Origin: Segetibacter sp.
GTDB lineage: Bacteria > Bacteroidota > Bacteroidia > Chitinophagales > Chitinophagaceae
NCBI RefSeq assembly: GCF_025963695.1
Contig: NZ_JAOQAH010000066.1
Coordinates: 1 to 64,000, forward strand
Length of the DNA: 64,000 bases
Reading direction: 5' to 3'
This document shows, piece after piece, positions 24,609 to 32,663 of the stretch (within the stretch, counting starts at the first letter, position 1; every line of letters begins with the position of its first letter). The notes under the pieces are model-generated. The model did no database searches. It was not told the origin of the DNA and was given only the letters and a program-made list of their open reading frames with translations. Both the position numbers and the translations under genes were made by a program.

Positions 24609-25016
24609 TTAATTCTGACTTCCTGAACCCTGGTCCATCCACATCACTTCCCAAAGGTGTCCATCCAGGTCCTGGTAACCATGACCATACATGAAGCCAT
24701 GGTCTTGTGCTTCGTTGTATGTTTTTCCACCGGCTTCTATCGCTTTTCTGACCAACTCATCTACTTTTTCCCTGCTTTCGGCCGAAAGGCATATAATAGA
24801 TTCTGTACTTTTTGTTGCGTCAGCAATTTCATTTGGTACAAAGGTTTTAAAAAATTCCTCTACCAGCAGCATTACAAAAATATCTTCGCCAATAATCATG
24901 CAGGTCGCCTTCTCATTAGTGAATTGTGGATTGAACGAATATCCAAGTTTGGTAAAAAAGACGATCGATTTATCAAGGTCTTTAACCGGTAAGTTCACAA
25001 AAATTTTAGTTGCCAT
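24609..25016 (-). CDS. VOC family protein (glyoxalase/bleomycin-resistance fold)
   Basis: 135 residues, a single VOC domain made of two beta-alpha-beta-beta-beta modules: 'IFVNLPVKDLDKSIVFFTKLGYSF' and 'AGGKTYNEAQDHGFMYGHGYQDLDGHLWEVMWMD'. The C-terminal 'DLDGHLWEV' is the usual metal-binding Glu segment. Soluble. Catalytic function cannot be assigned; the group includes lyases, dioxygenases and resistance proteins. It ends 12 bp before the GH63-type gene on the same strand. Confidence 0.88.
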   Translation of the reverse strand: MATKIFVNLPVKDLDKSIVFFTKLGYSFNPQFTNEKATCMIIGEDIFVMLLVEEFFKTFVPNEIADATKSTESIICLSAESREKVDELVRKAIEAGGKTYNEAQDHGFMYGHGYQDLDGHLWEVMWMDQGSGSQN

Positions 25017-25234
25017 GATGTGTGTTTTTTGATTGAAAAAAATAAAAGGTTTGGTTTTGTGACACTAATTCTGCAGTAAATGAAGTGCGCGATCCTCCTG
25101 CAAAAGGTCTTTCAAAACGTTTTTGGTTTATTGATTGTGATTTCCCGTTCAATGCCATATTCTTTTCTCGGAATAATGCAATAATTAAAACGATTGCAAT
25201 AATGATTAAGAGAACAACCGGGATTTTTACTCAT
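25006..25234 (-). pseudogene. Possible frameshifted small membrane protein
   Basis: From the ATG at 25234 the frame MSKN shifts within an A5 run (25224-25228). With one A fewer it would read MSKIPVVLLIIIAIVLIIAL followed by FREKN and a basic, Gln/Ser-rich tail. That would be a single-pass small membrane protein starting with an almost perfect transmembrane helix. The alternative frame stays open to about 25006, overlapping the VOC start. Either a decayed small gene, a sequencing error in the homopolymer, or a chance open frame in hydrophobic-coding AT-rich DNA. Confidence 0.25.
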
Positions 25235-25287
25235 TTTCACTGTTGTTTCACGGGCGGGCGAAGACTTTTTTTATAAAGAAAACGCCA

Positions 25288-25530
25288 TTACATTGTTATA
25301 ACACTTTCATCAGGTAACACTTCTGCATCAAATCCAAGCTCTTTTAACAGGTTAATAAGCACAGCGGCTTCTACTTGTCCTGTCGAACTTTTTACCCGCA
25401 AAATCCTGTCACAATCCTCGAGGTCGAAGTTTGCTTTATACTCCCCGAAGTTTTGATGAATATGATAAACAAGCATGTTAGCATGATCATCCTCAATAAC
25501 ATTGGTTTTAAAAACTTCTACCATAATCAA
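25288..25530 (-). CDS. Small HMA-like conserved hypothetical protein
   Basis: 80 residues without signal or membrane segment. The predicted beta-alpha-beta-beta-alpha-beta order ('VEVFKTNV', a helix, 'FGEYKANFDLEDCDRILRV', a helix, 'DAEVLP') resembles heavy-metal-associated (ferredoxin-like) domains. The metal-binding CxxC is absent: the corresponding loop reads 'VIEDDHAN'. This is a common non-metal-binding type in Bacteroidota. It starts 7 bp after the DoxX gene on the same strand, so the two are probably one transcript. Function unknown. Confidence 0.72.
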   Translation of the reverse strand: MIMVEVFKTNVIEDDHANMLVYHIHQNFGEYKANFDLEDCDRILRVKSSTGQVEAAVLINLLKELGFDAEVLPDESVITM

Positions 25531-25537
25531 TGAATTT

Positions 25538-25984
25538 TTAAAAACTTGCTTCGTTTTGTAAGATGCTATTTTCTTTCGAGACGTAATAGCGCCGATCTTT
25601 TATTTTATGATAACAGATATACGAAACAACTAACAATGCCATAGTTATTAAAGGTGAAAAAGAACTTGAGACAGCACCGTCAATAGAAAGATGGGCAATA
25701 AGTGCAGAGATATAATCTATTCCAAGTGCTACGTATCCCCATTCTTTTATTCGTTTTCCTACTGGTAGTATCAGTATGAGGCCGCCAATAATGTGTCCTA
25801 TATTTAATTCCCATCTAAACCATTCGGGAAGGCCCAGGTGTCTTATTCCGTCAATAGCCATTTGTGAATTCATAAAAAAAGATCCTGATAATGTAAATAG
25901 GGCTAACAGACCTGTTGCCATCCAATAAATAATTCTTGTGTTCTTTGACCTGTCGCCCGTAATTTTTTCTGAAGTTGTTGTCAT
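25538..25984 (-). CDS. DoxX-like membrane protein
   Basis: 148 residues with four transmembrane helices, matching the DoxX-like family: 'RIIYWMATGLLALFTLSGSFFM', 'WFRWELNIGHIIGGLILILPVG', 'EWGYVALGIDYISALIAHLSIDG' and 'PLITMALLVVSYICY'. A charged N-terminus and C-terminus face the cytoplasm. Family members are linked to thiosulfate oxidation or redox stress in some bacteria, but this short type has no defined role. Upstream of the HMA-like gene in a two-gene unit, divergent from the GlxA-type regulator at 26446, which may control it. Confidence 0.85.
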   Translation of the reverse strand: MTTTSEKITGDRSKNTRIIYWMATGLLALFTLSGSFFMNSQMAIDGIRHLGLPEWFRWELNIGHIIGGLILILPVGKRIKEWGYVALGIDYISALIAHLSIDGAVSSSFSPLITMALLVVSYICYHKIKDRRYYVSKENSILQNEASF

Positions 25985-26113
25985 TGTTTTTAATTTTTAT
26001 CGTGATTCAATTTTTATCTTATTTCATTTTAGCGATCGGGCACGTTACTTTTTTAATAACGTTACCATGCTTTATGAGGGCACGCCTGTGTTTACAAACT
26101 TTTGTACAAGCCC

Positions 26114-26144
26114 CAACATGGTTGTGTCACTCACTTATACTGTA
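26114..26144 (-). repeat. Interspersed dyad repeat, copy 4 (head-to-head with copy 5)
   Basis: On the minus strand: TACAGTATAAG, core GTGAGTGACACAAC, then CATGTTG. Its left end faces the left end of copy 5, 146 bp away, in the 461-bp gap between the divergent DoxX and GlxA-type genes. Confidence 0.75.
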
Positions 26145-26290
26145 TCGCTTCTTTCACCTGTTAACCGCGCTAACTTTATGACTTTACGAAAGGACAAGCT
26201 ATAGCGGGGTGTGCCTCTCTTAAAGCACAGACGAAATATTGCCAGCAGGATCTTTAAACCAGGCGATAAAAAGTTGATTAGAAATTTGCA

Positions 26291-26321
26291 GGTACAAGTG
26301 AGTGACACAACGATGTTTAAT
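26291..26321 (+). repeat. Interspersed dyad repeat, copy 5 (head-to-head with copy 4)
   Basis: GGTACAAG, core TGAGTGACACAAC, then GATGTTT. It is the reverse complement of copy 4 with few mismatches over about 25 bp. The right block (TGCC) is not present. Confidence 0.8.
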
Positions 26322-26410
26322 AGCGGTACTTAGCGGGTCACCCATATTCTTATACAAACCTACTGTCTTTATTAATGTTTTAAAAGGTGTAACTACGGCA
26401 ATCTAAGGGG

Positions 26411-26441
26411 TTGATTGCGACAAAGGCTTTACCTATTTTTG
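26411..26441 (+). promoter_or_regulatory. Promoter of the GlxA-type regulator (TTG-N20-TATTTTTG)
   Basis: TTG at 26411-26413 and a perfect -7 box TATTTTTG at 26434-26441 with 20-bp spacing, the Bacteroidota arrangement. Only 4 nt separate the -7 box from the ATG at 26446, so the mRNA is expected to be leaderless or nearly so. Confidence 0.65.
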
Positions 26442-26445
26442 AGAG

Positions 26446-27426
26446 ATGAAACATATATCTATCCTCGTTCCTAAAGGAGCCATATTAGGAAGCCTTGAAG
26501 GTTCACGCCAGTTATTTAGCCAGGTGAATGAATTTTTTAAAGCTAAGGGTACCGCACCTGTTTTTAAAGTGCAGTTGGTTGGACTTACAAAGGAAACACC
26601 ACTTAGCGGCGGTTCGTTTACAGCAAACGCAGATGTATTGTTAGATGACGTAAAAAAGACGGACCTGATTATTATACCGGCATTGGACGGAGACCTGACA
26701 GTTGCTATAGAAAACAATAAAGATTTTGTCCCCTGGATAATACAACAATATAAAAGCGGGGCAGAGGTGGCAAGCCTTTGTTTAGGAGCCTTCCTGCTTG
26801 CCTCAACGGGTCTCTTAAAAGGAAGAAAATGTGCAACTCACTGGATGGCAGAAGCTGGTTTCAGGCAGCTATTTCCGGATGTAAACCTGGTAACTGAAAA
26901 GATTATTACTGATCAGCAAGGCATTTATTCAAGCGGTGGCGCTTTCTCTTATCTTAATCTGATTTTGTACCTTATTGAGAAGCATGCGGGCCGTGACATT
27001 GCTGTTTTGACTGCCAAAGTGTTTGCAATAGAAATAGAGCGGAAGGATCAATTGTCGTTTGTAATTTTTGAAGGACAAAAGAACCATGAAGATGAGCCGA
27101 TAAAACAGGCACAGGAATTTATTGAAAAAAATTACCAGGATAAAATAAGCATTGAGCGGCTGACGTCTATGTTTGCTTTAAGCCGTAGAAATTTTGAGCG
27201 CAGGTTTAAAAAAGCGACGGCGAATACAGTGGCAGAATATATACAGCGCGTAAAAATTGAAGCTGCAAAAATGAGCCTTGAGTCAACGAGGGATAATGTG
27301 AACGATGCGATGTATAAAGTTGGTTATACTGATCCGAAAGCTTTCCGCCTGAGTTTTAGAAAGATCACGGGTTTGTCGCCGTTAGCGTACCGGAATAAAT
27401 ATAACCGTGAAATGTTGGTAGCGTAA
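26446..27426 (+). CDS. GlxA-type transcriptional regulator (DJ-1/PfpI plus AraC HTH)
   Basis: 326 residues. The N-terminal half (about 1-190) is a DJ-1/PfpI-like domain with the elbow Cys in 'GAEVASLCLGAFLLASTG' (about 109) and 'SSGGAFSYLNLILYLI' (about 165). The C-terminal half (about 220-320) is an AraC double helix-turn-helix: 'ISIERLTSMFALSRRNFERRFKKAT' and 'VNDAMYKVGYTDPKAFRLSFRKITGLSPLAYR'. Such proteins are cytoplasmic regulators sensing small metabolites, often amidases-derived. Divergent from the DoxX/HMA-like pair, a likely target. Its promoter places the -7 box 4 nt before the ATG. A strong hairpin terminator follows. Confidence 0.92.
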   Translation: MKHISILVPKGAILGSLEGSRQLFSQVNEFFKAKGTAPVFKVQLVGLTKETPLSGGSFTANADVLLDDVKKTDLIIIPALDGDLTVAIENNKDFVPWIIQQYKSGAEVASLCLGAFLLASTGLLKGRKCATHWMAEAGFRQLFPDVNLVTEKIITDQQGIYSSGGAFSYLNLILYLIEKHAGRDIAVLTAKVFAIEIERKDQLSFVIFEGQKNHEDEPIKQAQEFIEKNYQDKISIERLTSMFALSRRNFERRFKKATANTVAEYIQRVKIEAAKMSLESTRDNVNDAMYKVGYTDPKAFRLSFRKITGLSPLAYRNKYNREMLVA

Positions 27427-27431
27427 TTTTT

Positions 27432-27474
27432 AAATAACACGGCCTGCTTTTTTTAAAAGTAGGCCGTGTTATTT
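27432..27474. terminator. Bidirectional terminator between the regulator and the DUF6807 gene
   Basis: Perfect 14-bp stem AAATAACACGGCCT / AGGCCGTGTTATTT with a 15-nt loop. It begins 5 bp after the regulator stop and 36 bp from the stop of the convergent gene. Confidence 0.85.
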
Positions 27475-27509
27475 ACTTTATGTTACTACGCAAGAAACTG
27501 AAACCTTTA

Positions 27510-28556
27510 CTATCTTTTACTAAACTCAGCCGCCACCTTATTTAATTGTTCTGAAGAAGTTGATTGTTTTCCTTCTTCTATCAATACCCGGTATTTAAAA
27601 GTAACAGACTCTCCTGGTTTAAGTGTTAAGTTTTTTGCTGATTTGTTATTTGTAAAAATTTTCTCTCCTAACGGATTTGCTGCAAATAAGCCATAACCCC
27701 TTGCGTGCCAAAAAGTAGGGTAATTGGGATTCGAAGGATGGTCGATGATGCTGATACTTACTGAGTCGTTACCCATTTTGCCGTAAACCTTACACCAAAC
27801 GGCCCTTGTACTCCAAACATCATTGCCTTGTTTGCCTTCGCTGGTTACGTAATTACCGTTGGGTAATTTATCTGTTCCTGCTTTTACAATAGTTACAATG
27901 CCTTTGTCATCTGTAAATTTCTGATCTTCCTTAGAGGGTATTTCAAGTGCATGGGCAACCCTTAAACCCAACAGGCCATCTTTTGCGTCTTTGAAGACTA
28001 CTTGCGTATTTGCTTTTAACACTGTGGTTCTGTCTATGATTCGTTGGTTTCCTTTTCCTGTAAACTCAAAGCTTGTTGTTTCTTCCAACAGCACCTCGTT
28101 TTTCTGGTTGGTCCAGTTTGCATGGTATGCCAACACCCCCTTATCCCCGCTGGATGTCTTCAGAATTTTATCGGTTTTTATCCAACCGTATAAATGTTTT
28201 TTATCTTGTGCAATAGCGAAAGAATTATTCCAAAAGTCTAAGCCGTTTACGTTTTCAAAGTTGAGCCAAAGGCCAAGGTGATGAGGGTGATCGGTTGGGT
28301 CGCCGGTTTTAGTACGCAAAGGAAAACCCCGTGTTACTTCGGTTCCTGCGGACGAATGAATCGGGTATAAGACAGGCTTTTCTATAGCGCCAGGATATAA
28401 AAAGCTAGTAAAAAGCTTACCGCCAATTGTTATGTCAAATTTGTTTTCCTTAGGATCTTTTACAATTCTAACCGGCTCATTTTTTTGAGCAAATGTTTTA
28501 GAAATAAAGACATGTAAGAGCAAACAGGCGGTAAAAGCATAAAGGTTTCTTTTCAT
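27510..28556 (-). CDS. DUF6807 (PmoA-like) family protein, exported
   Basis: 348 residues with a Sec signal peptide ending KTFAQ (about residue 23). The body is the DUF6807 domain, often annotated as PmoA family: 'KFDITIGGKLFTSFLYPGAIEKPVLYPIHSSAG' start, 'TRGFPLRTKTGDPTDHPHHLGLWLNFENVNGLDFWNN' with the conserved DHPHH cluster (about 89-93), and 'NPNYPTFWHARGYGLFAANPLGEK' near the C-terminus. The His cluster suggests a metal or sugar site. These proteins are frequent beside sugar-degradation genes in Bacteroidota and Planctomycetota, but activity is not established; the similarity to methane monooxygenase subunit A is nominal. Monocistronic. Confidence 0.83.
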   Translation of the reverse strand: MKRNLYAFTACLLLHVFISKTFAQKNEPVRIVKDPKENKFDITIGGKLFTSFLYPGAIEKPVLYPIHSSAGTEVTRGFPLRTKTGDPTDHPHHLGLWLNFENVNGLDFWNNSFAIAQDKKHLYGWIKTDKILKTSSGDKGVLAYHANWTNQKNEVLLEETTSFEFTGKGNQRIIDRTTVLKANTQVVFKDAKDGLLGLRVAHALEIPSKEDQKFTDDKGIVTIVKAGTDKLPNGNYVTSEGKQGNDVWSTRAVWCKVYGKMGNDSVSISIIDHPSNPNYPTFWHARGYGLFAANPLGEKIFTNNKSAKNLTLKPGESVTFKYRVLIEEGKQSTSSEQLNKVAAEFSKR

Positions 28557-28713
28557 CTATCAAGGTTTATCTTATTACCCGCGCTAATGGGGCAATCGTG
28601 TTTATAAATTTTTGAACAATTTAAATATAAAATTGAATACTGGAATTTGTTTTTCGAACCATACACCGTTAGATGACCTTTGCTTTTGCTGTGGAAGATT
28701 TACGATAGTCAGA

Positions 28714-28738
28714 CGTTGCGAGCACTTTGTTCGTTCCA
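28714..28738 (-). repeat. Degenerate copy of the interspersed dyad repeat
   Basis: CGTTGCGAGCACTTTGTTCG resembles copies at 43241 and 50237 (GTTGCGxCGCATTxCGTTC) but the dyad centre has drifted. It is in the intergenic region before the dehydrogenase gene. Confidence 0.4.
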
Positions 28739-28768
28739 GGTTTTAATCGGTTCAGTCAGGCTATTTAC

Positions 28769-28776
28769 TATTTTTG
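28769..28776 (+). promoter_or_regulatory. -7 element TATTTTTG, 4 nt before the dehydrogenase ATG
   Basis: Exact TAnnTTTG match followed by ACCG and then the ATG at 28781. The same 4-nt spacing is seen at three other genes in the window, suggesting a leaderless transcript. No clear -33 TTG. Confidence 0.55.
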
Positions 28777-28780
28777 ACCG

Positions 28781-29776
28781 ATGAAAATCACTTTCTTTTC
28801 TACCCAGCCTTACGATAAAGATTTTTTTAATAAACATAACGACGGCCTGGGCTTTACGTTTGAATTTTTGGAAGCCGGATTAGATGAAAAAACAGTAGAC
28901 CTGGTTAAAAAAAGTGTAGCAGTTTGTGTGTTTGTAAATGATAAAGTTAACAGGAAGGTAATTGAATGCCTGGCACTGAATGGGGTAAAAGTAATAGCCC
29001 TAAGGTGTGCCGGTTTTAATAATGTTGACCTTGCTGCTGCCAAGGAAAATAATATAAGTGTTTGCCGCGTTCCTGCTTATTCTCCGCAGGCAGTGGCTGA
29101 ACATGCTGTAGCCATGATCTTGACTCTTAACCGCAAAACTCATAAAGCTTATAACCGCATTCGCGAACAAAATTTTTCTTTGAATGGTTTACTCGGTTTT
29201 GATTTGCATGGAAAAACTGTTGGTGTAATTGGTACCGGCAATATTGGTCGGGCGTTTTGTAAAATTATGATTGGGTTTGGCTGTAACGTAGTTGCCTTTG
29301 ACCTGATTGCAAATAGGGAAGTTGAAGCTTTGGGTGTCCGTTATATGCCTTTGATGGACGTGTTAGCGGCAAGCCATATTATTTCCCTTCACTCACCATT
29401 AAACGATCAAACACATAACCTGGTGAATGTTGACACAATCGCTATGATGAAAACAGGGGTGATGCTAATAAATACCAGCCGCGGAGGTTTGGTAGATACA
29501 AAGGCGGTTATTGACGGATTGAAATCAGGTAAATTGGGCTATGTAGGGATAGACGTATATGAACAGGAAGAGAAGCTGTTTTTTAGAGATTTGTCAGCCG
29601 GCATTATACTGGATGATGTCATATCCCGCCTGATCAGTTTTCCCAATGTGCTGATTACTTCACACCAGGGATTTTTTACCGATGAGGCCCTCACAAAAAT
29701 TGCAGTAGTAACGCTATCAAATATTGATGCGATTTTGAAAAATCAAGATATTGAAATGGCTAACTCACTTGCTTAA
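28781..29776 (+). CDS. D-2-hydroxyacid dehydrogenase (D-lactate dehydrogenase type)
   Basis: 331 residues, cytoplasmic. The NAD-binding Rossmann motif is 'GKTVGVIGTGNIGRAFCKI' (about 145-163). The catalytic triad is readable: Arg in 'INTSRGGLVDT' (about 234), Glu in 'GIDVYEQEEKLFF' (about 263) and His in 'VLITSHQGFFT' (about 295). The YEEE/YEQEEKLFF segment and overall length match LdhA-type fermentative D-lactate dehydrogenases, which reduce pyruvate to D-lactate with NADH. Monocistronic. Related hydroxyacid substrates are possible, but LdhA-like is the best fit. Confidence 0.92.
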   Translation: MKITFFSTQPYDKDFFNKHNDGLGFTFEFLEAGLDEKTVDLVKKSVAVCVFVNDKVNRKVIECLALNGVKVIALRCAGFNNVDLAAAKENNISVCRVPAYSPQAVAEHAVAMILTLNRKTHKAYNRIREQNFSLNGLLGFDLHGKTVGVIGTGNIGRAFCKIMIGFGCNVVAFDLIANREVEALGVRYMPLMDVLAASHIISLHSPLNDQTHNLVNVDTIAMMKTGVMLINTSRGGLVDTKAVIDGLKSGKLGYVGIDVYEQEEKLFFRDLSAGIILDDVISRLISFPNVLITSHQGFFTDEALTKIAVVTLSNIDAILKNQDIEMANSLA

Positions 29777-29985
29777 ATTGGGTATAAGTGTATGCACACA
29801 AGACAGATTTTTGATGAGGCAGTCATAAGTTGGAAAATTTTATTGTGTTATAAAACGTATGGAAAAGTTAAAATAACGACGAACCATATCTTTTAAACTA
29901 CGATCTGCGTTAGAAGCAATGTTATTGGTGTAAAAAAGGTGGTGGAGTAAAAAAATCTTTCAGCAAAAAACTTTTTCTTTGTTTC

Positions 29986-31179
29986 ATGAAAATATTAAAG
30001 TATTTATCAATCGTGTTGGCCGGCCTCATTTTTTTTGTCGCCTGCCAAAAAGAGTTGAGCGTGGATAGCGGGTTTGCTGGAAAGACAGCTACAGGCTCGT
30101 TGCTAGACTCGGTCGGCAACTGTAAAGATATTGCTGTTAATGGTTCTTTTATTGTAGATAGTACGTTAAGCATCGATACCTATGTAACTGTACAAGTTAA
30201 TTTTGCAACAGGTGGCGCCTATAGAATTTTTTCAGACACTCAAAATGGCTTTTCTTTCCAGGACTCAGGGTATTCAGCTCCCGGGCTACAAACCATAAGA
30301 TTGAAGGCAACAGGCAGACCTTTGGCTGCAAGGCAAACTACTTTTAATGTAGCATTTGATACTACTTTTTGCTCTTTTACCGTAACGGTTATCAGCAAAA
30401 CTCCCGCTACTTATTCTCTTGCCGGTACTCCCGGTAGTTGTACAACTGCTAACGTGCAAGGTGTATATTCTACCGGCATCGCACTTACCTCTGCAAACAA
30501 AGTAGCCCTTCAGGTAAATGTTACTACGTTAGGAAGCTATACAGTTAGCACAATAGCAACAGGGGGTATGACTTTTAGCGGAACCGGAACTTTTACAGCG
30601 TTAGGACCTCAAACTATTACATTACAAGGAAGCGGTACACCGACGGTGGCAGGTACTAATTCTATTCCGGTTACGGCGGGCAGCAGTACTTGTAGTTTCT
30701 CTGTAAATGTTACTGGAGGAACGCCTGGTAGTGTAGTCCCGGAAAATGACCGCGACTCGGCCTGGAGCTTTAACGGAGGAACAAGCTTTTTTCATGGTCC
30801 TTTTTATGATGTTTTCGACACTACTATAAATAATATTTACGGTTTTATTTTCCTGGGCTATACTCCTACAACGGGGGATACAACCATTCAGTTTGGTGTC
30901 TTTTCTGCTACAGGAAAAATCGCCGCAGGCTCTACCTATAATAGCACAAATTCACTTGCCGCTTTCTATTATACTGATTACAGTGATACTTCAAAGATTA
31001 ATAAGATTTATACGGCAGATTTCAATACTCCTTCGGCTAGTACAACCATCTCGATTTCAGCTTATGACTCAACGAGCCGAATAGTGACAGGGACATTTAC
31101 AGGATCAGCAGTGAATGCATCAGGGGCTGTTGCTCCGATTACTAATGGTAAGTTTAGGGCAAAGGTTAGGAAAACTTAA
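29986..31179 (+). CDS. Lipoprotein of unknown function with two Ig-like repeats
   Basis: 397 residues. Lipoprotein signal with lipobox FVAC (Cys20). After a short linker, two related beta-rich modules of about 100 residues each follow (about 40-140 and 145-245). Each begins with a Cys-containing 'C...V.G.Y..' strand, has 'V.LQVNV...G.Y.V.T...G..FS..G.F...G.QT..L...G.P...G' and ends in '..CSF.V.V'. They resemble bacterial Ig/PKD-like domains. The C-terminal about 140 residues ('DSAWSFNGGTSFFHGPFYDV' onward) form a separate beta-rich domain. Ser/Thr/Gly-rich throughout, consistent with a cell-surface protein. Function unknown. A perfect terminator follows. Confidence 0.8.
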   Translation: MKILKYLSIVLAGLIFFVACQKELSVDSGFAGKTATGSLLDSVGNCKDIAVNGSFIVDSTLSIDTYVTVQVNFATGGAYRIFSDTQNGFSFQDSGYSAPGLQTIRLKATGRPLAARQTTFNVAFDTTFCSFTVTVISKTPATYSLAGTPGSCTTANVQGVYSTGIALTSANKVALQVNVTTLGSYTVSTIATGGMTFSGTGTFTALGPQTITLQGSGTPTVAGTNSIPVTAGSSTCSFSVNVTGGTPGSVVPENDRDSAWSFNGGTSFFHGPFYDVFDTTINNIYGFIFLGYTPTTGDTTIQFGVFSATGKIAAGSTYNSTNSLAAFYYTDYSDTSKINKIYTADFNTPSASTTISISAYDSTSRIVTGTFTGSAVNASGAVAPITNGKFRAKVRKT

Positions 31180-31199
31180 AGTGATTTTTTTGATGATAG

Positions 31200-31241
31200 A
31201 AGGAAGGGGTTGTCTTAAAAAGGTAACCCCTTCCTTTTTTT
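31200..31241 (+). terminator. Intrinsic terminator after the Ig-like lipoprotein gene
   Basis: Perfect 12-bp stem AAGGAAGGGGTT / AACCCCTTCCTT with a 13-nt loop, followed by a T-run to 31241, 20 bp after the stop. Confidence 0.9.
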
Positions 31242-31373
31242 AAAATGGTTAAGAAGGTAGAGAAGGTAAGCGTGAGGCGGTCATAAACCTCCTAATCCTG
31301 TCCATACCTTAAACTCTATTTTTTGTTTACTTCCGGACGGACGTTCTCCCGTAAAATTCTAGGGGCTTTTTGA

Positions 31374-31483
31374 TTAGTATAGCACCATCAAGTGGATGGA
31401 ATCGGAAGTAGAACTATTACAACGTTTACATTTTTCTTAGCCAAAAATAAATTTGTTGTACCCCTTGATGGTGCCTATTGCTA
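31374..31483. repeat. About 110-bp element bounded by imperfect inverted repeats
   Basis: The arms ATAGCACCATCAAG (31379-31392) and CTTGATGGTGCCTAT (31464-31478) are inverted copies with one extra base; similarity extends outward to TTAG/CTAA. The 71-bp interior has no open frame. Together with the two flanking terminators it fills the 479-bp gap 31180-31658, where no gene is seen. It could be a small non-autonomous element or a regulatory hairpin. Confidence 0.5.
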
Positions 31484-31593
31484 ACCATACTTGTGGGGCT
31501 TGTATGAAAGGGCTGTTCAGATTTTACCTTTGCCAGTAAGTTTAATCCTCTTTCTTTTTCGACAATCGGGTAGTAATAAAAGACCAGTTGCAC

Positions 31594-31634
31594 AAATAAA
31601 AAGAGCAGGGCTTTGGTCCCCGCTCTTTTTATTT
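31594..31634 (-). terminator. Intrinsic terminator after lspA
   Basis: Long stem AAATAAAAAGAGC / GCTCTTTTTATTT, extended by GGG/CCC inside the loop. It starts 24 bp beyond the lspA stop on the minus strand. Confidence 0.85.
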
Positions 31635-31658
31635 TAAATTTTTCTATTTGTAAAACTG

Positions 31659-32339
31659 TTATTCTACTACCTGCACTTTATCGTCAATTTCTATTTCCCT
31701 GTTAACGGGTTGCAATTGCTCTTCGTGCTTTTTAAAAAATTTGTTTTGAAAAATAAGAATAGCAATTACACCTATGGAAATTGAAGCATCAGCGATATTG
31801 AAGACGGGTCTAAAAAACTCAAATTCTTCACCACCCCAAAATGGAAACCAGGAGGGATAATGCATATTTGTAATAAGGGGGAAGTAAAGCATATCAACCA
31901 CTTTGCCATGTAAGAAGCTTGCATATCCTCCTGCTTTCGGCAAGAAGTAAGCGACATTCTGCATGTATGGATCACTCTCATTAAAAAGAATACCGTAAAA
32001 CATACTGTCTATAAGATTTCCTAATGCGCCTGCAAAGATGAGAGCGCTGCAATAGATAAAACCGGCGTGATACTTTTTTCTAATAAAATCGCGGATGATA
32101 AAGACGCCTGCTATCACAGCCACCAGGCGAAATAGTGTTAGGGCTACCTTGCCCCATTCGCCGCCCATTTTCCAACCCCAGGCCATTCCTTCATTCTCTA
32201 CAAAATGCAGTCGAAACCAGTTCAATCCAAGTACTTTCACTTCGTGACCAATAAAAAAATGAGTTTTAATATAAAACTTAAAAGCCTGGTCAATGAAAAG
32301 AATAAACAGAATTAAAAGGATAACGTTCCGGGACTTCAC
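31659..32339 (-). CDS. lspA: Lipoprotein signal peptidase (signal peptidase II)
   Basis: 226 residues if started at the GTG 32339-32337, which gives MKSRNVILLILFILFIDQAFKFYIKTHF, the usual family N-terminus. The frame is open to an ATG at 32453, but a perfect -7 box lies at 32455-32462, one base from that ATG, so that start would precede the expected transcript. Four transmembrane helices. Catalytic Asp residues are in 'GALGNLIDSMFYGI' and 'VFNIADASISIGV'; 'FVENEGMAWG' corresponds to the conserved N-x-G-x-x-[WFL] segment. It cleaves prolipoproteins at the lipobox Cys in the inner membrane, serving the several lipoproteins encoded here. A loop of about 50 residues before the last helix is typical of Bacteroidota LspA. 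Confidence 0.9.
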   Translation of the reverse strand: MKSRNVILLILFILFIDQAFKFYIKTHFFIGHEVKVLGLNWFRLHFVENEGMAWGWKMGGEWGKVALTLFRLVAVIAGVFIIRDFIRKKYHAGFIYCSALIFAGALGNLIDSMFYGILFNESDPYMQNVAYFLPKAGGYASFLHGKVVDMLYFPLITNMHYPSWFPFWGGEEFEFFRPVFNIADASISIGVIAILIFQNKFFKKHEEQLQPVNREIEIDDKVQVVE

Positions 32340-32454
32340 TTTAAAAAATTTGGGCAAATATAAGGAAACAGGTACGATGACGGAATGAATTATAACGGTT
32401 ATAACAGATTTTAATAATAGAAAAAAAAGGCTTAATACCTTGCACGAGCCCATG

Positions 32455-32462
32455 CAAAATTA
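32455..32462 (-). promoter_or_regulatory. -7 element TAATTTTG upstream of lspA
   Basis: Exact TAnnTTTG match read on the minus strand. Its position one base from the upstream ATG (32453) argues that this ATG is not the lspA start and gives a leader of about 110 nt to the GTG at 32339. Confidence 0.5.
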
Positions 32463-32663
32463 GCCAGCGTCGTGGACGAAAAACGCCTCCTTTTAGCACA
32501 ACTCATTTTTCTAGGCCGCGTACTGTGCTGCTGCTTTTGGCTTTAATTTTCGTTGCCCGTTACATTGTTGATATCGGATTTCGGGCGAAAACGTTGTTCT
32601 TAGTCCGCCTGATTATTATTAGAGTAAATGGATTGAGTGACACACCGGACGAAGAAAGAGATA

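Noticed and set aside
25085..25276. Plus-strand 63-codon frame in the intergenic region
   Set aside because: No coding features; the opposite strand carries the more protein-like hydrophobic helix.
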